From Trueperaceae bacterium (GTDB lineage: Bacteria; Deinococcota; Deinococci; Deinococcales; Trueperaceae), in assembly GCA_011390455.1 (NCBI GenBank), contig JAABSI010000099.1:1-10034 (forward strand): a stretch of DNA of 10,034 nucleotides, in the 5' to 3' direction. The position numbers and the translations under genes are program-made. Shown here piece after piece: positions 1 through 7,296 of this stretch. Under the pieces are notes generated by a model, which saw nothing but the letters and a program-made list of their open reading frames with translations, was not told the DNA's origin and ran no database searches. The stretch's first letter is position 1. Each line of letters begins with the position of its first letter.

Positions 1-149
1 TGCGCACGAACGTGCGTCCGGACGGGTCGAAGGTCGGTTTGGACGTGATCGACCTGGCCGACGCGCGCCACCAGGAGGCCGACGAGGTCGGCGGCGCGGC
101 GTTCGCCGTGTGGGTGGCGTGGGTGCTCGAGGCCCTCGATCTCGAGTGA
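1..149 (+). CDS. 3' end of an unrecognised gene (partial)
   Basis: The window opens inside a plus-strand gene, read from base 3, that ends with TGA at 147-149. About 48 residues are visible. They include the stretch RPDGSKVGLDVIDLADARH and a hydrophobic C-terminal segment (FAVWVAWVLEALDLE). Almost every codon ends in G or C, as in the certain genes of the window, which supports real coding. I do not recognise the family, and the visible tail shows no catalytic motif. The hydrophobic segment is short and contains acidic residues, so it reads more like a packed amphipathic helix than a membrane span. The gene is convergent with the truncated hemoglobin gene, with 97 bp between the two stops. 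Confidence 0.6.
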   Translation, partial: RTNVRPDGSKVGLDVIDLADARHQEADEVGGAAFAVWVAWVLEALDLE

Positions 150-171
150 ACGAACGGGTTCGAGCGAGGTG

Positions 172-189
172 TGATAAGACAACTTATCA
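172..189. repeat. Perfect 7-bp palindrome TGATAAG-ACAA-CTTATCA
   Basis: TGATAAG (172-178) is followed by a 4-nt spacer and then its exact reverse complement CTTATCA (183-189). It lies in a locally AT-rich patch (about 170-210) within otherwise very GC-rich DNA, between two convergent genes. It could be a protein-binding site or a weak bidirectional hairpin. The stem is A/T-rich and no U-tract follows it on either strand, so a standard intrinsic terminator is unlikely. Confidence 0.5.
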
Positions 190-246
190 AAACCGCGTTG
201 GATTCTAGCTAGGCGGACCCACCCACGAAGGAGCTGGGTCTTCGCG

Positions 247-630
247 TCAGCCCGATACCCCGAAGCCCCCGAGGATCTCGCTGGAGTACGTGTTGATGCG
301 CGCGATCATGTCGTGCCGCTCGTGCTCGTCGAGCTCGAACTCCTCGAGGGTCGCGAACAGGTGGTCCGTGAAGCGCTGCAGGTGCTCGCGGGTGATGCCA
401 CGCCCGCGGTGCGCGTGCGCGAGTGGACGGCCCTCGTAGGACTCCGGGCCGCCCAGCGCCATCGAGAACACCATGCGCTGCATCTCGAGCAACCGCGACA
501 GGTCCGCATGCTCGAAGAACGGCGCGAGCTCGGGGTCCGCGAGGACGCGGTCGTAGAAGGCGTCGACCAACGACGCGACCGTCTTGGCACCGCCGATGCG
601 CTCGAACGGAGTCGTTCGGGGTTCGTCCAT
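247..630 (-). CDS. glbN: Group I truncated hemoglobin (TrHbN type)
   Basis: This 127-residue protein has the length and motif order of bacterial 2-on-2 hemoglobins. Visible are FERIGG at the N-terminus, the B-helix AFYDRVLADPELAPFF with Tyr26 at the B10 position, and Gln51 in the E helix ahead of ALGGPESYEG. AHAHRGRGIT places His74 as the proximal haem ligand, by comparison with mycobacterial HbN. The Tyr/Gln distal pair is the one HbN uses for tight O2 binding and NO dioxygenation, so cytoplasmic NO or O2 chemistry is the likely role. The ATG at 630 is supported by a strong AAGGAGG (complement of 641-647), 10 nt upstream. The gene stands alone on the minus strand, downstream of smc. A weak promoter-like pair (TTGCCG, 18 nt, CATGCT) lies upstream, with CATGCT at about 664-669. 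It is not convincing. Confidence 0.92.
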   Translation of the reverse strand: MDEPRTTPFERIGGAKTVASLVDAFYDRVLADPELAPFFEHADLSRLLEMQRMVFSMALGGPESYEGRPLAHAHRGRGITREHLQRFTDHLFATLEEFELDEHERHDMIARINTYSSEILGGFGVSG

Positions 631-670
631 GGCGTGCGCGCCTCCTTAAACGTGCGTGGCCACAGCATGA

Positions 671-850
671 CCGCCAGCCCCCGACTTCGGCAAGGCCCCG
701 GGTCCCGGGCACGACGTCGCCGTCCACGCGTTGGCGTTCGTCGCGCTGAACGGCCGTCCGCCTCGGATGCCGATCGATCCGACCGTCGACCTGGCGGCGA
801 CGCCGCGCACGTGGGCGAGCCCTCCCTGGGTGCTGCCCTACCGACCCTAG
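671..850 (+). pseudogene. C-terminal remnant resembling an HTTM / gamma-carboxylase-like protein
   Basis: The 216-bp gap between the hemoglobin start and the smc stop contains a plus-strand frame open from just after a TGA (668-670) to TAG at 848-850. It is 59 codons long, with no plausible ATG or GTG start near its beginning. Third positions are overwhelmingly G or C, as in real genes here. The translation carries ALNGRPPRMPIDPTVDLA, then TPR, then PWVLP close to the end. From memory this order (LNGR, P, DP.VDLA, W-I/V-LP) closes many bacterial HTTM-domain (vitamin K-dependent gamma-carboxylase-like) membrane proteins. The upstream bases are antisense to the hemoglobin gene, so the rest of the gene is missing rather than frameshifted. 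Its TAG and the smc stop on the other strand share the palindrome CTAG (847-850). An opposite-strand frame is also GC3-rich but shows no recognisable motif. The family call is recall, not a search. Confidence 0.45.
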
Positions 851-3800
851 GCGGAGGTCGGTTCGGCACCTTGGCGCGGCGCCGCGCGCGGGTCGTCGCG
901 GCGGATCCCGAAGACCCGGGAGACACCCGCCTCCGTCGTGACGCCCCAGAGCGTGTCGGCCACCTCGAAGGTCGCCTTCTGGTGGGTGATCAGGACGAAC
1001 TGCGTGCCGCGCGACGCCTGCGCCTCGACGAAGGTGCAGAAGCGGCGGATGTTGGCCTCGTCGAGCGGCGCGTCGACCTCGTCGAGCACCGCGATCGGCA
1101 GGCCGCCGCCGTCGCCCGACATCAGCGCGAACAAGAACGCCAAGGCCCCCATCGAACGTTCGCCGACCGAGAGCAGGTTCAGCGACTGGGTGCGCTTGCC
1201 GGGTGGCTGCAGGCGGATGCGCAACCCGAGCGGCCGCGGGCCCTCGTGCTCGACCTCGATCGCCCCGACCGCGGTCGCGCCGAACAGTTGCCGCACGTGG
1301 TCCGCGAACCCTTCGCGGAGGCCCTCGAGGGCGGTTCCGAGGCGCGCGTTCGTCTCGGTGTCGATCGCTTCGAGGGTGCCGTCCAGCGCCTCGACCGCCT
1401 CGGTCGCCTCCGCGGCGTCGGCCTCGAGCGACTCGAGCCGCGCGGCTTGCGCCGCATGGTCCACGCTGGCGCGGTGGTTGACGGCCCCGAGCGCCTCGAG
1501 CGCCTGCTCCACGTCGCGGAGCCGCGATCGCGCCGCGCGCTCGCCGATCTCGAGCGGTTCGACGCCCTGGGGCAGGGCGGTGCGCTCTTCCAGCGCGACC
1601 TCGAGGGCCGCCTCCCGGCGCGCCAACGCCAGGCGACGGGCCTCCCAGGCCTCCCCCGCCCGGGCCTGCGCTTCGGTCTGGACCCGGGCTTCGCGTTCGG
1701 CCTCGCGCAGGCGCACGTCGAACGCGGCGAGCGCGTCGCGACGCTCGCCGACGTCGCGGGGCAGGGCCGCTTGGGCGTCGCCGGCGGCCTGGCGGGCCAC
1801 CGCGACCGCCTCGTCGGCCGTCACGAGCTCGGCGGCGCGCACGGTCGCGGCCTGGCGCAACTCCCCCGCCCGCGCGCGGCCGGCCGCGTACGCCGCGCGC
1901 CGGGCCTCGTAGGCCTGCCAGCGCTCGGTCGTGACGGCCGCGGCTTGAGCGGCGTCGGCGGCGATCTGCGCGGCCTCCTCCCACGCTCGACGCGCGTTCG
2001 CGGACGTCGCGCGCGCGTCGACCTCGAGCTGCTCGGCGGCGGCGAGGGCGGCCGGGTCGTCGGACGCCTCGGGGGCGGCCAAGGAAGCCAGCGCCGCCTC
2101 CAAGCGCTCGCGGCGGACCTCCAGGTCGCGTCGGCGATCGCCGAGGCGGGCCGCGGCGTCCACCGCCTCCGCGTGCTGCGCGACCTGGGCGTCGGCCTCC
2201 GTCGTCGTGGCTCGCTGCCGGTCGAGCGCCTCCTGGAGCCGCCCGCGCACGCCCTCGAGTCGAGCGCGCGCGGCGCGCTCCGCCTCGGCCGCGGCGTGCG
2301 CCGCCGCCTCGGCGTCCTCGAGATCGCGCGCCTGCCCCAAGACCGTTGCCCCTCCGCTGCGCCGGCCGCCGCTCATCGCGCCGCTCGCCTCGACCACGTC
2401 GCCGTCGAGCGTGACGAGCCGCGGGCGATCGCGGTGGCGACGCGCGAGCGCCGTCGCGGCGGCGAGATCGTGCACGAGGAAGGTATGGGCCAAGAGCTGC
2501 TCGACGACCGGTCGGTCGATCGGATCGACGTCGACGGCGTCGGCCGCCGCGCCGAGGACGCCGGGTTCGTGCGCCCAGGCCGGATCGCTCCCGCCTCGCG
2601 GCGGCCGCAGCAGGTCGAGCGGCAGCACGGTCGCCCAGCCGCTCGCGCTGCGGACCGCGGCGAGGACCGCCTCGGCCGTCTCCGCCGTGTCGACGACGAC
2701 GTACTCGGCGCGCCGGCCGAGCGCGCCGGCGATCGCGGCCTCGCGCCCCGGCGCGACGCGAAAGAGGTCGGCGACGCTGCCGCGCACGCCGGCGATGCCC
2801 GACGTGAGCGCGACGCGCGGTCCTTGCGCGTACCCGCGACGCGCCTCGAACGCCGCCCGGAGGCGCTCCGCGGCTCGGCCGAGCGCGGCGGCTTCCGCGT
2901 GCGCGGCCGCGTGCGCCGCGTGGTCGCGCTCGAGCTCCGCGCGCGCGGCGTCGACGGTTCGGGCGGCCTCTTGCACGGCCTCACGAGCGGCTTCGGCGCG
3001 GGCCGGCAACGCTTCGAGGTCCTCGGCACCGGCGGGGGCGCCGCCGTGCTCGAGGGCCGCGCGTTCGCGCTCGACCTCGTCGCGCTCGTGCTGCAGCGCT
3101 TCGCGGCGCGCGTGGTACGCGGCCCACGCCCGTTCCGCCGTCGTGCGGGCGGTGCGCACCCGGTCGAGCTCGGCCGCGGCGTCGCGATGCGCCCGCTCCG
3201 CGGCCTCGAACGCAGCCCGGGCGCGGTCGGCCTCCGAACGGGCCGCCGCCGCGGCCTCGGCCGCCCCGGCGCGATCGATCGTCGGCGCTTCCGGTTCCGC
3301 GTCGGCCTCGAGCCGCGCGATCTCGGTCCAGGCCGCCTCCTGGGTCGCCCGCAGGCTGGCCGCCCGCTCCTCCGCCCGCCGAACCTCGGCGCGCGCTACG
3401 TCGAGGGCACCCTGGGCGCTCGCGGCGGCGGCCAGCGCGTCGCGGTAGGCCGCCTCCACGGTCGTGCGCTCGCTTCGCAGCACCTCGGTCGCGGCCCGTG
3501 CGGCGGCAGCTCGTTCGCGCAGTTCGAGGACCTCGTGCTCCGACCCGGCCGCCTCGCGGCGCAGCGCAGCGACCTCGGCCTCGAGGGCGGCGACCCGGGC
3601 GTGCCCGGCGGTCACCCGCAGGACCAACGCCTCCCGGCTCAGCGCCGCGTGCCGCTCGGCGGCTTCCGCTTCGTGGCGCAGCAGCTCGATGCGCTCGCGA
3701 AGCTCGAGGAGCACGTCCTCGAGGCGCGCGAGGTGGAGGCGGGCGGCGTCCAGCCGGGCCTGGGTCTGCTCGCGGCGCCCGGCCAGACGGGCGACGCCGG

Positions 3801-4272
3801 CCGCTTCGGAGACGTACCCGAGCAGCGTCGCCGGGTCCGCCATCAGCACCCCGGCGACCTCGCCCTGACCGATCACGGCGACGCCCGCCGTCCCGAGGCC
3901 CGAGCCGGCGAGGGCCTCGTCGACGTCGAGGAAGCGGGCCGCCCGACCGTCGAGGCGGAGCCTGCTCGCGCCGTCGCGGTCGAGGTCGCGCCGCACCTTG
4001 AGCGTACGCTTGCCGTCCGAGAGCTCGACCTCGACCTCGGCGTACCCGAGGCCCCGCTTGCCGTCGGCGCCGTGGAAGATCAGGTCGGTCTTCGCCTCGG
4101 CGCGGAACTCGCGGGCGCGGCCCCCGCCGGTCACCCACTTGAGCGCATCGAGGAGGTTGCTCTTACCGGAGCCGTTGGGCCCCACGACAGCCGTCACGCC
4201 GGGCGAGAACTCCACCGTGGTGCGGTTCCCGAACGACTTGAAGCCCGCGAGCGTCAGCTGCGTGAGGCGCAC
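847..4272 (-). CDS. smc: Chromosome segregation ATPase SMC
   Basis: This 1141-residue protein has full bacterial SMC architecture. The N-terminal ATPase lobe starts MRLTQLTLAGFKSFG, with Walker A GPNGSGKS at 31-38 and Q-loop Gln136. A long Ala/Glu/Arg-rich coiled coil runs from about 160 to 475. The hinge spans about 480-640, from GVRGSVADLF to the closing SGAMSGG, and is followed by the returning coiled coil. The C-terminal lobe has the signature at about 1034, Walker B with Asp1064-Glu1065, the D-loop LDEAN and switch His1097 in ITHQ. SMC dimers bind ScpA/ScpB and extrude loops to organise the origin region; scpA and scpB are not in this window. The start is the GTG at 4272, because it gives the canonical N-terminus. 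The frame stays open further upstream only inside the peptidase gene. The start lies 16 nt past the peptidase stop with no good Shine-Dalgarno sequence, suggesting translational coupling. The signature reads LSVGE instead of LSGGE. Confidence 0.96.
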   Translation of the reverse strand: MRLTQLTLAGFKSFGNRTTVEFSPGVTAVVGPNGSGKSNLLDALKWVTGGGRAREFRAEAKTDLIFHGADGKRGLGYAEVEVELSDGKRTLKVRRDLDRDGASRLRLDGRAARFLDVDEALAGSGLGTAGVAVIGQGEVAGVLMADPATLLGYVSEAAGVARLAGRREQTQARLDAARLHLARLEDVLLELRERIELLRHEAEAAERHAALSREALVLRVTAGHARVAALEAEVAALRREAAGSEHEVLELRERAAAARAATEVLRSERTTVEAAYRDALAAAASAQGALDVARAEVRRAEERAASLRATQEAAWTEIARLEADAEPEAPTIDRAGAAEAAAAARSEADRARAAFEAAERAHRDAAAELDRVRTARTTAERAWAAYHARREALQHERDEVERERAALEHGGAPAGAEDLEALPARAEAAREAVQEAARTVDAARAELERDHAAHAAAHAEAAALGRAAERLRAAFEARRGYAQGPRVALTSGIAGVRGSVADLFRVAPGREAAIAGALGRRAEYVVVDTAETAEAVLAAVRSASGWATVLPLDLLRPPRGGSDPAWAHEPGVLGAAADAVDVDPIDRPVVEQLLAHTFLVHDLAAATALARRHRDRPRLVTLDGDVVEASGAMSGGRRSGGATVLGQARDLEDAEAAAHAAAEAERAARARLEGVRGRLQEALDRQRATTTEADAQVAQHAEAVDAAARLGDRRRDLEVRRERLEAALASLAAPEASDDPAALAAAEQLEVDARATSANARRAWEEAAQIAADAAQAAAVTTERWQAYEARRAAYAAGRARAGELRQAATVRAAELVTADEAVAVARQAAGDAQAALPRDVGERRDALAAFDVRLREAEREARVQTEAQARAGEAWEARRLALARREAALEVALEERTALPQGVEPLEIGERAARSRLRDVEQALEALGAVNHRASVDHAAQAARLESLEADAAEATEAVEALDGTLEAIDTETNARLGTALEGLREGFADHVRQLFGATAVGAIEVEHEGPRPLGLRIRLQPPGKRTQSLNLLSVGERSMGALAFLFALMSGDGGGLPIAVLDEVDAPLDEANIRRFCTFVEAQASRGTQFVLITHQKATFEVADTLWGVTTEAGVSRVFGIRRDDPRAAPRQGAEPTSA

Positions 4273-4288
4273 GTCGGAGCGCGACCGC

Positions 4289-5683
4289 TCAGCGCGCGGC
4301 GAGCGCGAGCAGGGTCGCCGCGCTCGCGCGGATGCCTTGCAGGTAGTTGACGACGTCGAACTTCTCGTTCGGCGCGTGCAGCCGGTCGTCCTCGAGGCCC
4401 ATGTCGAGCAGCACCGGCGCGGCGCCGAGGATCCGCTCGAGCTCGACGACGACGGGGATCCCGCCACCACTGCGCGCGTACACGACCGGCTTGCCCCAGA
4501 CCCGCTCCAGGGCGCCCGCGGTGCGGCGCACCGCCTCGTGATCGAGCGGGGTGATCACGGGGTGACCGAGGCCCTCGGCGACGACCTCGACGTCGACCCC
4601 TTCGGGCGCGACGGCCTCGAGGTGGCGGCGCAGCTGCGCCACGACGACCTCGGGGTCCTGGTCCGGGACCAACCGGCAGCTCACCTTGGCGACGCCCTCG
4701 GCAGGGATGACCGTCTTGCTGCCGGCGCCGGTGAAGCCCCCGCCGAGGCCGTGGACGTCGAGGGTCGGGCGGGCCCAGAGGCGCTCGAGGAGCCCACGCC
4801 CGGCCTCGCCCGGGGTGGCACGAACGCCCGCGTCGCGCATGAACGCGTCGCGGTCGAACGGGACCTGGGCGATGCGGGCCTGCTCGTCCTCGCTCACGTC
4901 GACGACCGCGTCGTAGAAGCCCTCGACGAGGATGCGCCCGTCGGCGTCCTTGAGCGACGCGAGCATGGTGGCGAGGGCGAGCAGGGCGTTCGGGACGCCA
5001 CCGCCGTACGCCCCGCTGTGGAGGTCGCGCCCCGCGGCCTTCACGCGCACGGTCACGTAGGCGAGGCCGCGCAAGCCGTACGTGAGCGTCGGCGTGCCCG
5101 GAGCGACCATCGCGCCGTCGGAGACCACGGCGACGTCGGCCCGCAGGTCGTCCTGGTGGGCCCGCAGGAACGGCGCCAGGTTCGGGCTCCCGATCTCTTC
5201 TTCCCCTTCGACCACGAAGCGCACGTTGAGCGGGAGCTCACCGTGGAGCTCGCGCAGCGCCTCGACCGCCTTGACGTGGGCGAAGACCTGCCCTTTGTCA
5301 TCGGAGGCCCCGCGCGCGACGATGGCGCCGTCCTCGAGGGTCGGCTCGAAGGGGTCGTGGCGCCAGAGCTCGATCGGATCGGCCGGTTGGACGTCGTAAT
5401 GGCCGTACACGAGGACCGTCGGGGCGCCGGGGACGTCCGGCGAGGCCGCCGTGACGATCGGGTGCCGCGCCGTCTCGTGGACCTCGGCCGTCAACCCGGC
5501 GCGCGTCAACGCGTCCGCGACGAAGTCCGCGGCCGCCCGCACGTCGGCGGTGCGGTCCGGGTCGGTGGAGATCGAGCGAATCCGGAGGAAGTCGGACAAC
5601 TCGGCGAGCAGGCGGTCGCGGTGCGCTTCGACGTACGCGGCGACGGCGGCGTCGGCGACGGCGGGATCGGGGAGGTCGGTCAT
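4289..5683 (-). CDS. M20 family metallopeptidase (dipeptidase / acyl-amino-acid hydrolase type)
   Basis: This 464-residue protein has all landmarks of a di-zinc M20 hydrolase. YGHYDVQP supplies ligand His95 and catalytic Asp97. GASDDKG supplies the bridging Asp128. VEGEEEIGS supplies Glu162 as general base and Glu163 as ligand. SDG supplies Asp189, and LHAPNEKF near the C-terminus supplies His436. The inserted dimerisation domain carries DLHSGAYGG, with His222 probably reaching the partner active site. YGHYDVQP and EGEEEIGS favour the CNDP-like dipeptidase branch (M20A) over DapE or ArgE proper, so it probably cleaves dipeptides or N-acylated amino acids. The substrate cannot be read from sequence. 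There is no signal peptide, so it is cytoplasmic. The ATG at 5683 has no Shine-Dalgarno sequence but sits 7 nt after TAGGCT, a leaderless-type arrangement. It lies 65 bp after hspR and just before smc on the same strand. Confidence 0.93.
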   Translation of the reverse strand: MTDLPDPAVADAAVAAYVEAHRDRLLAELSDFLRIRSISTDPDRTADVRAAADFVADALTRAGLTAEVHETARHPIVTAASPDVPGAPTVLVYGHYDVQPADPIELWRHDPFEPTLEDGAIVARGASDDKGQVFAHVKAVEALRELHGELPLNVRFVVEGEEEIGSPNLAPFLRAHQDDLRADVAVVSDGAMVAPGTPTLTYGLRGLAYVTVRVKAAGRDLHSGAYGGGVPNALLALATMLASLKDADGRILVEGFYDAVVDVSEDEQARIAQVPFDRDAFMRDAGVRATPGEAGRGLLERLWARPTLDVHGLGGGFTGAGSKTVIPAEGVAKVSCRLVPDQDPEVVVAQLRRHLEAVAPEGVDVEVVAEGLGHPVITPLDHEAVRRTAGALERVWGKPVVYARSGGGIPVVVELERILGAAPVLLDMGLEDDRLHAPNEKFDVVNYLQGIRASAATLLALAAR

Positions 5684-5690
5684 GGGCGGG

Positions 5691-5696
5691 AGCCTA
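5691..5696 (-). promoter_or_regulatory. Candidate leaderless -10 box (TAGGCT) for the peptidase-smc pair
   Basis: On the minus strand TAGGCT fits the TANNNT -10 pattern and is separated by 7 nt from the peptidase ATG. Transcription would therefore begin at or next to the start codon. The gene has no Shine-Dalgarno sequence, which agrees with a leaderless mRNA. No good -35 hexamer is visible, so confidence is limited. The peptidase and smc might instead be read through from the dnaJ-hspR promoter. Confidence 0.35.
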
Positions 5697-5699
5697 CCA

Positions 5700-5731
5700 C
5701 GCGCCGGAGGGCCTCCCGAGAAGCCGGCGCG
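5700..5731. repeat. 8-bp inverted repeat between hspR and the peptidase gene
   Basis: CGCGCCGG (5700-5707) pairs perfectly with CCGGCGCG (5724-5731) across a 16-nt loop. It lies between the hspR stop and the candidate peptidase promoter. A nested alternative GGAGG-G-CCTCC (5706-5716) also exists. It could slow or end the hspR transcript, but no U-run follows, so it is called a hairpin and not a terminator. Confidence 0.4.
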
Positions 5732-5748
5732 CCGCTCCAGGACGCTCT

Positions 5749-6249
5749 TCAGCTGCCGTCGCGCAGGCGCTCGAGGCCGCGCCGGAGCGCCGGATCGGTC
5801 TCGGCGATGTCGGCGTCGTCGGGGTCGTGCTCCACGTCGGGCGCGACCTCGGGCCGGCCCGGCCCGGCCTGGGCTGGAAGCGCCCGGGCGCCCTTGAGCT
5901 CGAGCTGCAACCGATCGTGGAGCGTGTCGATGCGTTCCTCCATGCGCGATTGCAGCACGTCGAGCTTCGAGCGCAGGCGGATGATCTCCTCGACGCCCGC
6001 GAGGTTGACGCCCAGCTCCTGCGTCAGGCGCCGGATCTCACGAAGCTGCTCGATGTTGCGCTGCGAGTACAAGCGCGTCTTGCCCGCGCTGCGCGATGGC
6101 TCGATGAGCCCTTTGCGCTCGTAGAGGCGCAGCGTCTGGGGATGCATGTCGACCAGCTCCGCCGCGACGCTGATGACGTAGAGCGGCTTGTCCTTGTCGC
6201 GGATCGGGTCGTCGCCGTTGCGGGGTCCGGGCCCTTCGGTCGCGCTCAT
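5749..6249 (-). CDS. hspR: HspR-type MerR-family heat-shock repressor
   Basis: This 166-residue protein has a winged-helix MerR DNA-binding domain at about residues 23-95. It includes [20 protein letters not shown], the [19 protein letters not shown] wing and [16 protein letters not shown], the pattern that separates HspR from other MerR proteins. A coiled-coil-like helix follows (about 90-118), then an acidic, probably disordered tail. HspR represses heat-shock chaperone genes by binding HAIR elements, usually with DnaK as co-repressor. A HAIR-like site stands upstream of dnaJ here, so autoregulation is likely. The ATG at 6249 overlaps the dnaJ stop as ATGA and has GGAGGAGG about 4 nt before it. 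This start is preferred over the much longer open frame, which only shadows dnaJ. The residues ahead of the domain (about 1-22) are charged and unconserved-looking. Confidence 0.92.
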   Translation of the reverse strand: MSATEGPGPRNGDDPIRDKDKPLYVISVAAELVDMHPQTLRLYERKGLIEPSRSAGKTRLYSQRNIEQLREIRRLTQELGVNLAGVEEIIRLRSKLDVLQSRMEERIDTLHDRLQLELKGARALPAQAGPGRPEVAPDVEHDPDDADIAETDPALRRGLERLRDGS

Positions 6250-7259
6250 CGTCCTCCTCCGGCACCGGTCGCTCGGCGCCATGCGTCGCGCACCGTGGCC
6301 ATCGGACGCGCCAGGCGCGTTCCGGTCCACTCGACGGCGTCGCGGGCGAGCGCGCGCCACGGATCGATCCGAACGGTGGCGCGGAGGGCGCCGCCACCCA
6401 AGCCGCCACCGGCGACGACGACGGTCTGGCCGTCTCGCGCACCCGCTGCGACCCGGACCTCGCGGCCGAGCACGCGGACGACCGCGCCGGTGCGCGCCTC
6501 GGCGGGCGATACGAAGACGTCGGTCGCGACGTCGCGCCCATCGAGTCGGGCGCCCAACGGCAGCGCGACGTCGAGCACGACGAACGCGTCGCCCGGGGGT
6601 CGGCCCGGACCCCCCAACCCCTGCAGGCGGAGCTTCTGCCCAGGGCGCACGCCCGCCGGGACCCGCACGTCGACCTCGGTCCCGGCGCGCAGGACCCCTT
6701 CCCCACCGCACGTCGCGCACGCGGCACCGGTGGACCGCGCGCCCCCTCCACACTCGGTGCAGACCACCGGCCCCGGCACGTGGACCCGGCGTGCGGTGCC
6801 CTCACGCGCCTCGGCGAAGTCCAGCCGCAGCGGGATCTCGCGGTCCTCGCCGCGCACGAGCCCCGCGTGCCGGAAGGCGCGGGCGACGCCTTGGAACAGG
6901 GCGTCGAAGACCACGTTCCCGGTCGTGGCGACGCCGCCGGCGCGCGCCCAGTCGATCGGCACGTCCGCCTCGCGGAAGATCGCGCGCCAGTCGACGGTCC
7001 CGAAGTCGGGCCGCGGCACGCCGCCCGGGGGCCCTCCGGTCGCCGCGTAGGCGTCGTAGCGCCGACGGGCCTCGGGATCGCGGAGCGTGGCGTACGCCTC
7101 GGAGGCGCTCTTGAAGCGCTCCTCGGCGGCCGGATCGCCCGGGTTGCGATCGGGGTGGTCGCGCAGGGCGGCGGCGCGATAGGCGCGCTTCACGGTCTCC
7201 GCGTCCGCATCGCGCGGGACGCCGAGGACCGTGTAGGGGTCGCGCATCGCTCCGTTCAC
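6246..7259 (-). CDS. dnaJ: DnaJ-family (Hsp40) co-chaperone with a reduced zinc-binding region
   Basis: This protein has 337 residues from the GTG at 7259. Residues 6-72 form a J-domain ([12 protein letters not shown], and His35-Pro36-Asp37 in RDHPDRNP) that stimulates DnaK ATPase. The classical Gly/Phe linker is missing. Residues about 85-140 form a different linker ([20 protein letters not shown]). The substrate-binding C-terminal domains begin near residue 141. Only two zinc motifs are present, CTECGGG (Cys167, Cys170) and CATCGGEG (Cys181, Cys184), in place of the four of canonical DnaJ. There is therefore one zinc site at most, about 40 residues shorter than usual. ATG at 7247 is the alternative start (MRDPYT). 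The GTG is favoured by TAGACT 6 nt upstream, while GGAG just before the ATG slightly favours the latter. dnaK and grpE are not in this window. Confidence 0.92.
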   Translation of the reverse strand: MNGAMRDPYTVLGVPRDADAETVKRAYRAAALRDHPDRNPGDPAAEERFKSASEAYATLRDPEARRRYDAYAATGGPPGGVPRPDFGTVDWRAIFREADVPIDWARAGGVATTGNVVFDALFQGVARAFRHAGLVRGEDREIPLRLDFAEAREGTARRVHVPGPVVCTECGGGARSTGAACATCGGEGVLRAGTEVDVRVPAGVRPGQKLRLQGLGGPGRPPGDAFVVLDVALPLGARLDGRDVATDVFVSPAEARTGAVVRVLGREVRVAAGARDGQTVVVAGGGLGGGALRATVRIDPWRALARDAVEWTGTRLARPMATVRDAWRRATGAGGGR

Positions 7260-7265
7260 GGCGGC

Positions 7266-7296
7266 AGTCTACCCGATGTGAGCGTGGTCGACTCAA
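7266..7296 (-). promoter_or_regulatory. Candidate dnaJ-hspR promoter (TTGAGT - 19 nt - TAGACT)
   Basis: On the minus strand TTGAGT (complement of 7291-7296) and TAGACT (complement of 7266-7271) are 19 nt apart. The -10 box ends 6 nt before the GTG at 7259, so the transcript would be leaderless or have a leader of about 12 nt to the ATG at 7247. The -35 hexamer is part of the right half of the HAIR-like repeat, so bound HspR would block RNA polymerase. The spacing is one or two bases longer than ideal. Confidence 0.5.

Noticed and set aside
155..170. GGGTTCGAGC resembling a tRNA T-loop, as a tRNA gene or attachment site
   Set aside because: No complementary T-stem, acceptor stem or anticodon arm can be built around it.
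216..240. GACCCA / TGGGTC inverted repeat just past the hemoglobin stop, as a terminator
   Set aside because: It has only 6 bp with a 13-nt loop and no U-run on either strand. It is too weak to list as a terminator.
209..1984. A 591-codon minus-strand open frame across hemoglobin, the remnant and the end of smc
   Set aside because: It is an out-of-frame shadow with low-complexity Arg/Ala/Gly composition. The smc and hemoglobin frames explain the region.
847..4272. Ala/Glu/Arg-rich repeats in smc as a novel repeat protein
   Set aside because: They are the ordinary coiled-coil arms of SMC, flanking a normal hinge.
313..4350. A 1345-codon open frame on the plus strand opposite smc and the hemoglobin gene
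   Set aside because: It is antisense to two certain genes. Its translation is Arg/Gly-rich without domains. Long antisense open frames are normal in DNA this GC-rich.
6250..6753. Upstream extension of the hspR frame to a 334-residue protein
   Set aside because: The extra part is a shadow of dnaJ. The ATG at 6249 has a strong Shine-Dalgarno sequence, an ATGA overlap and the expected HspR length.
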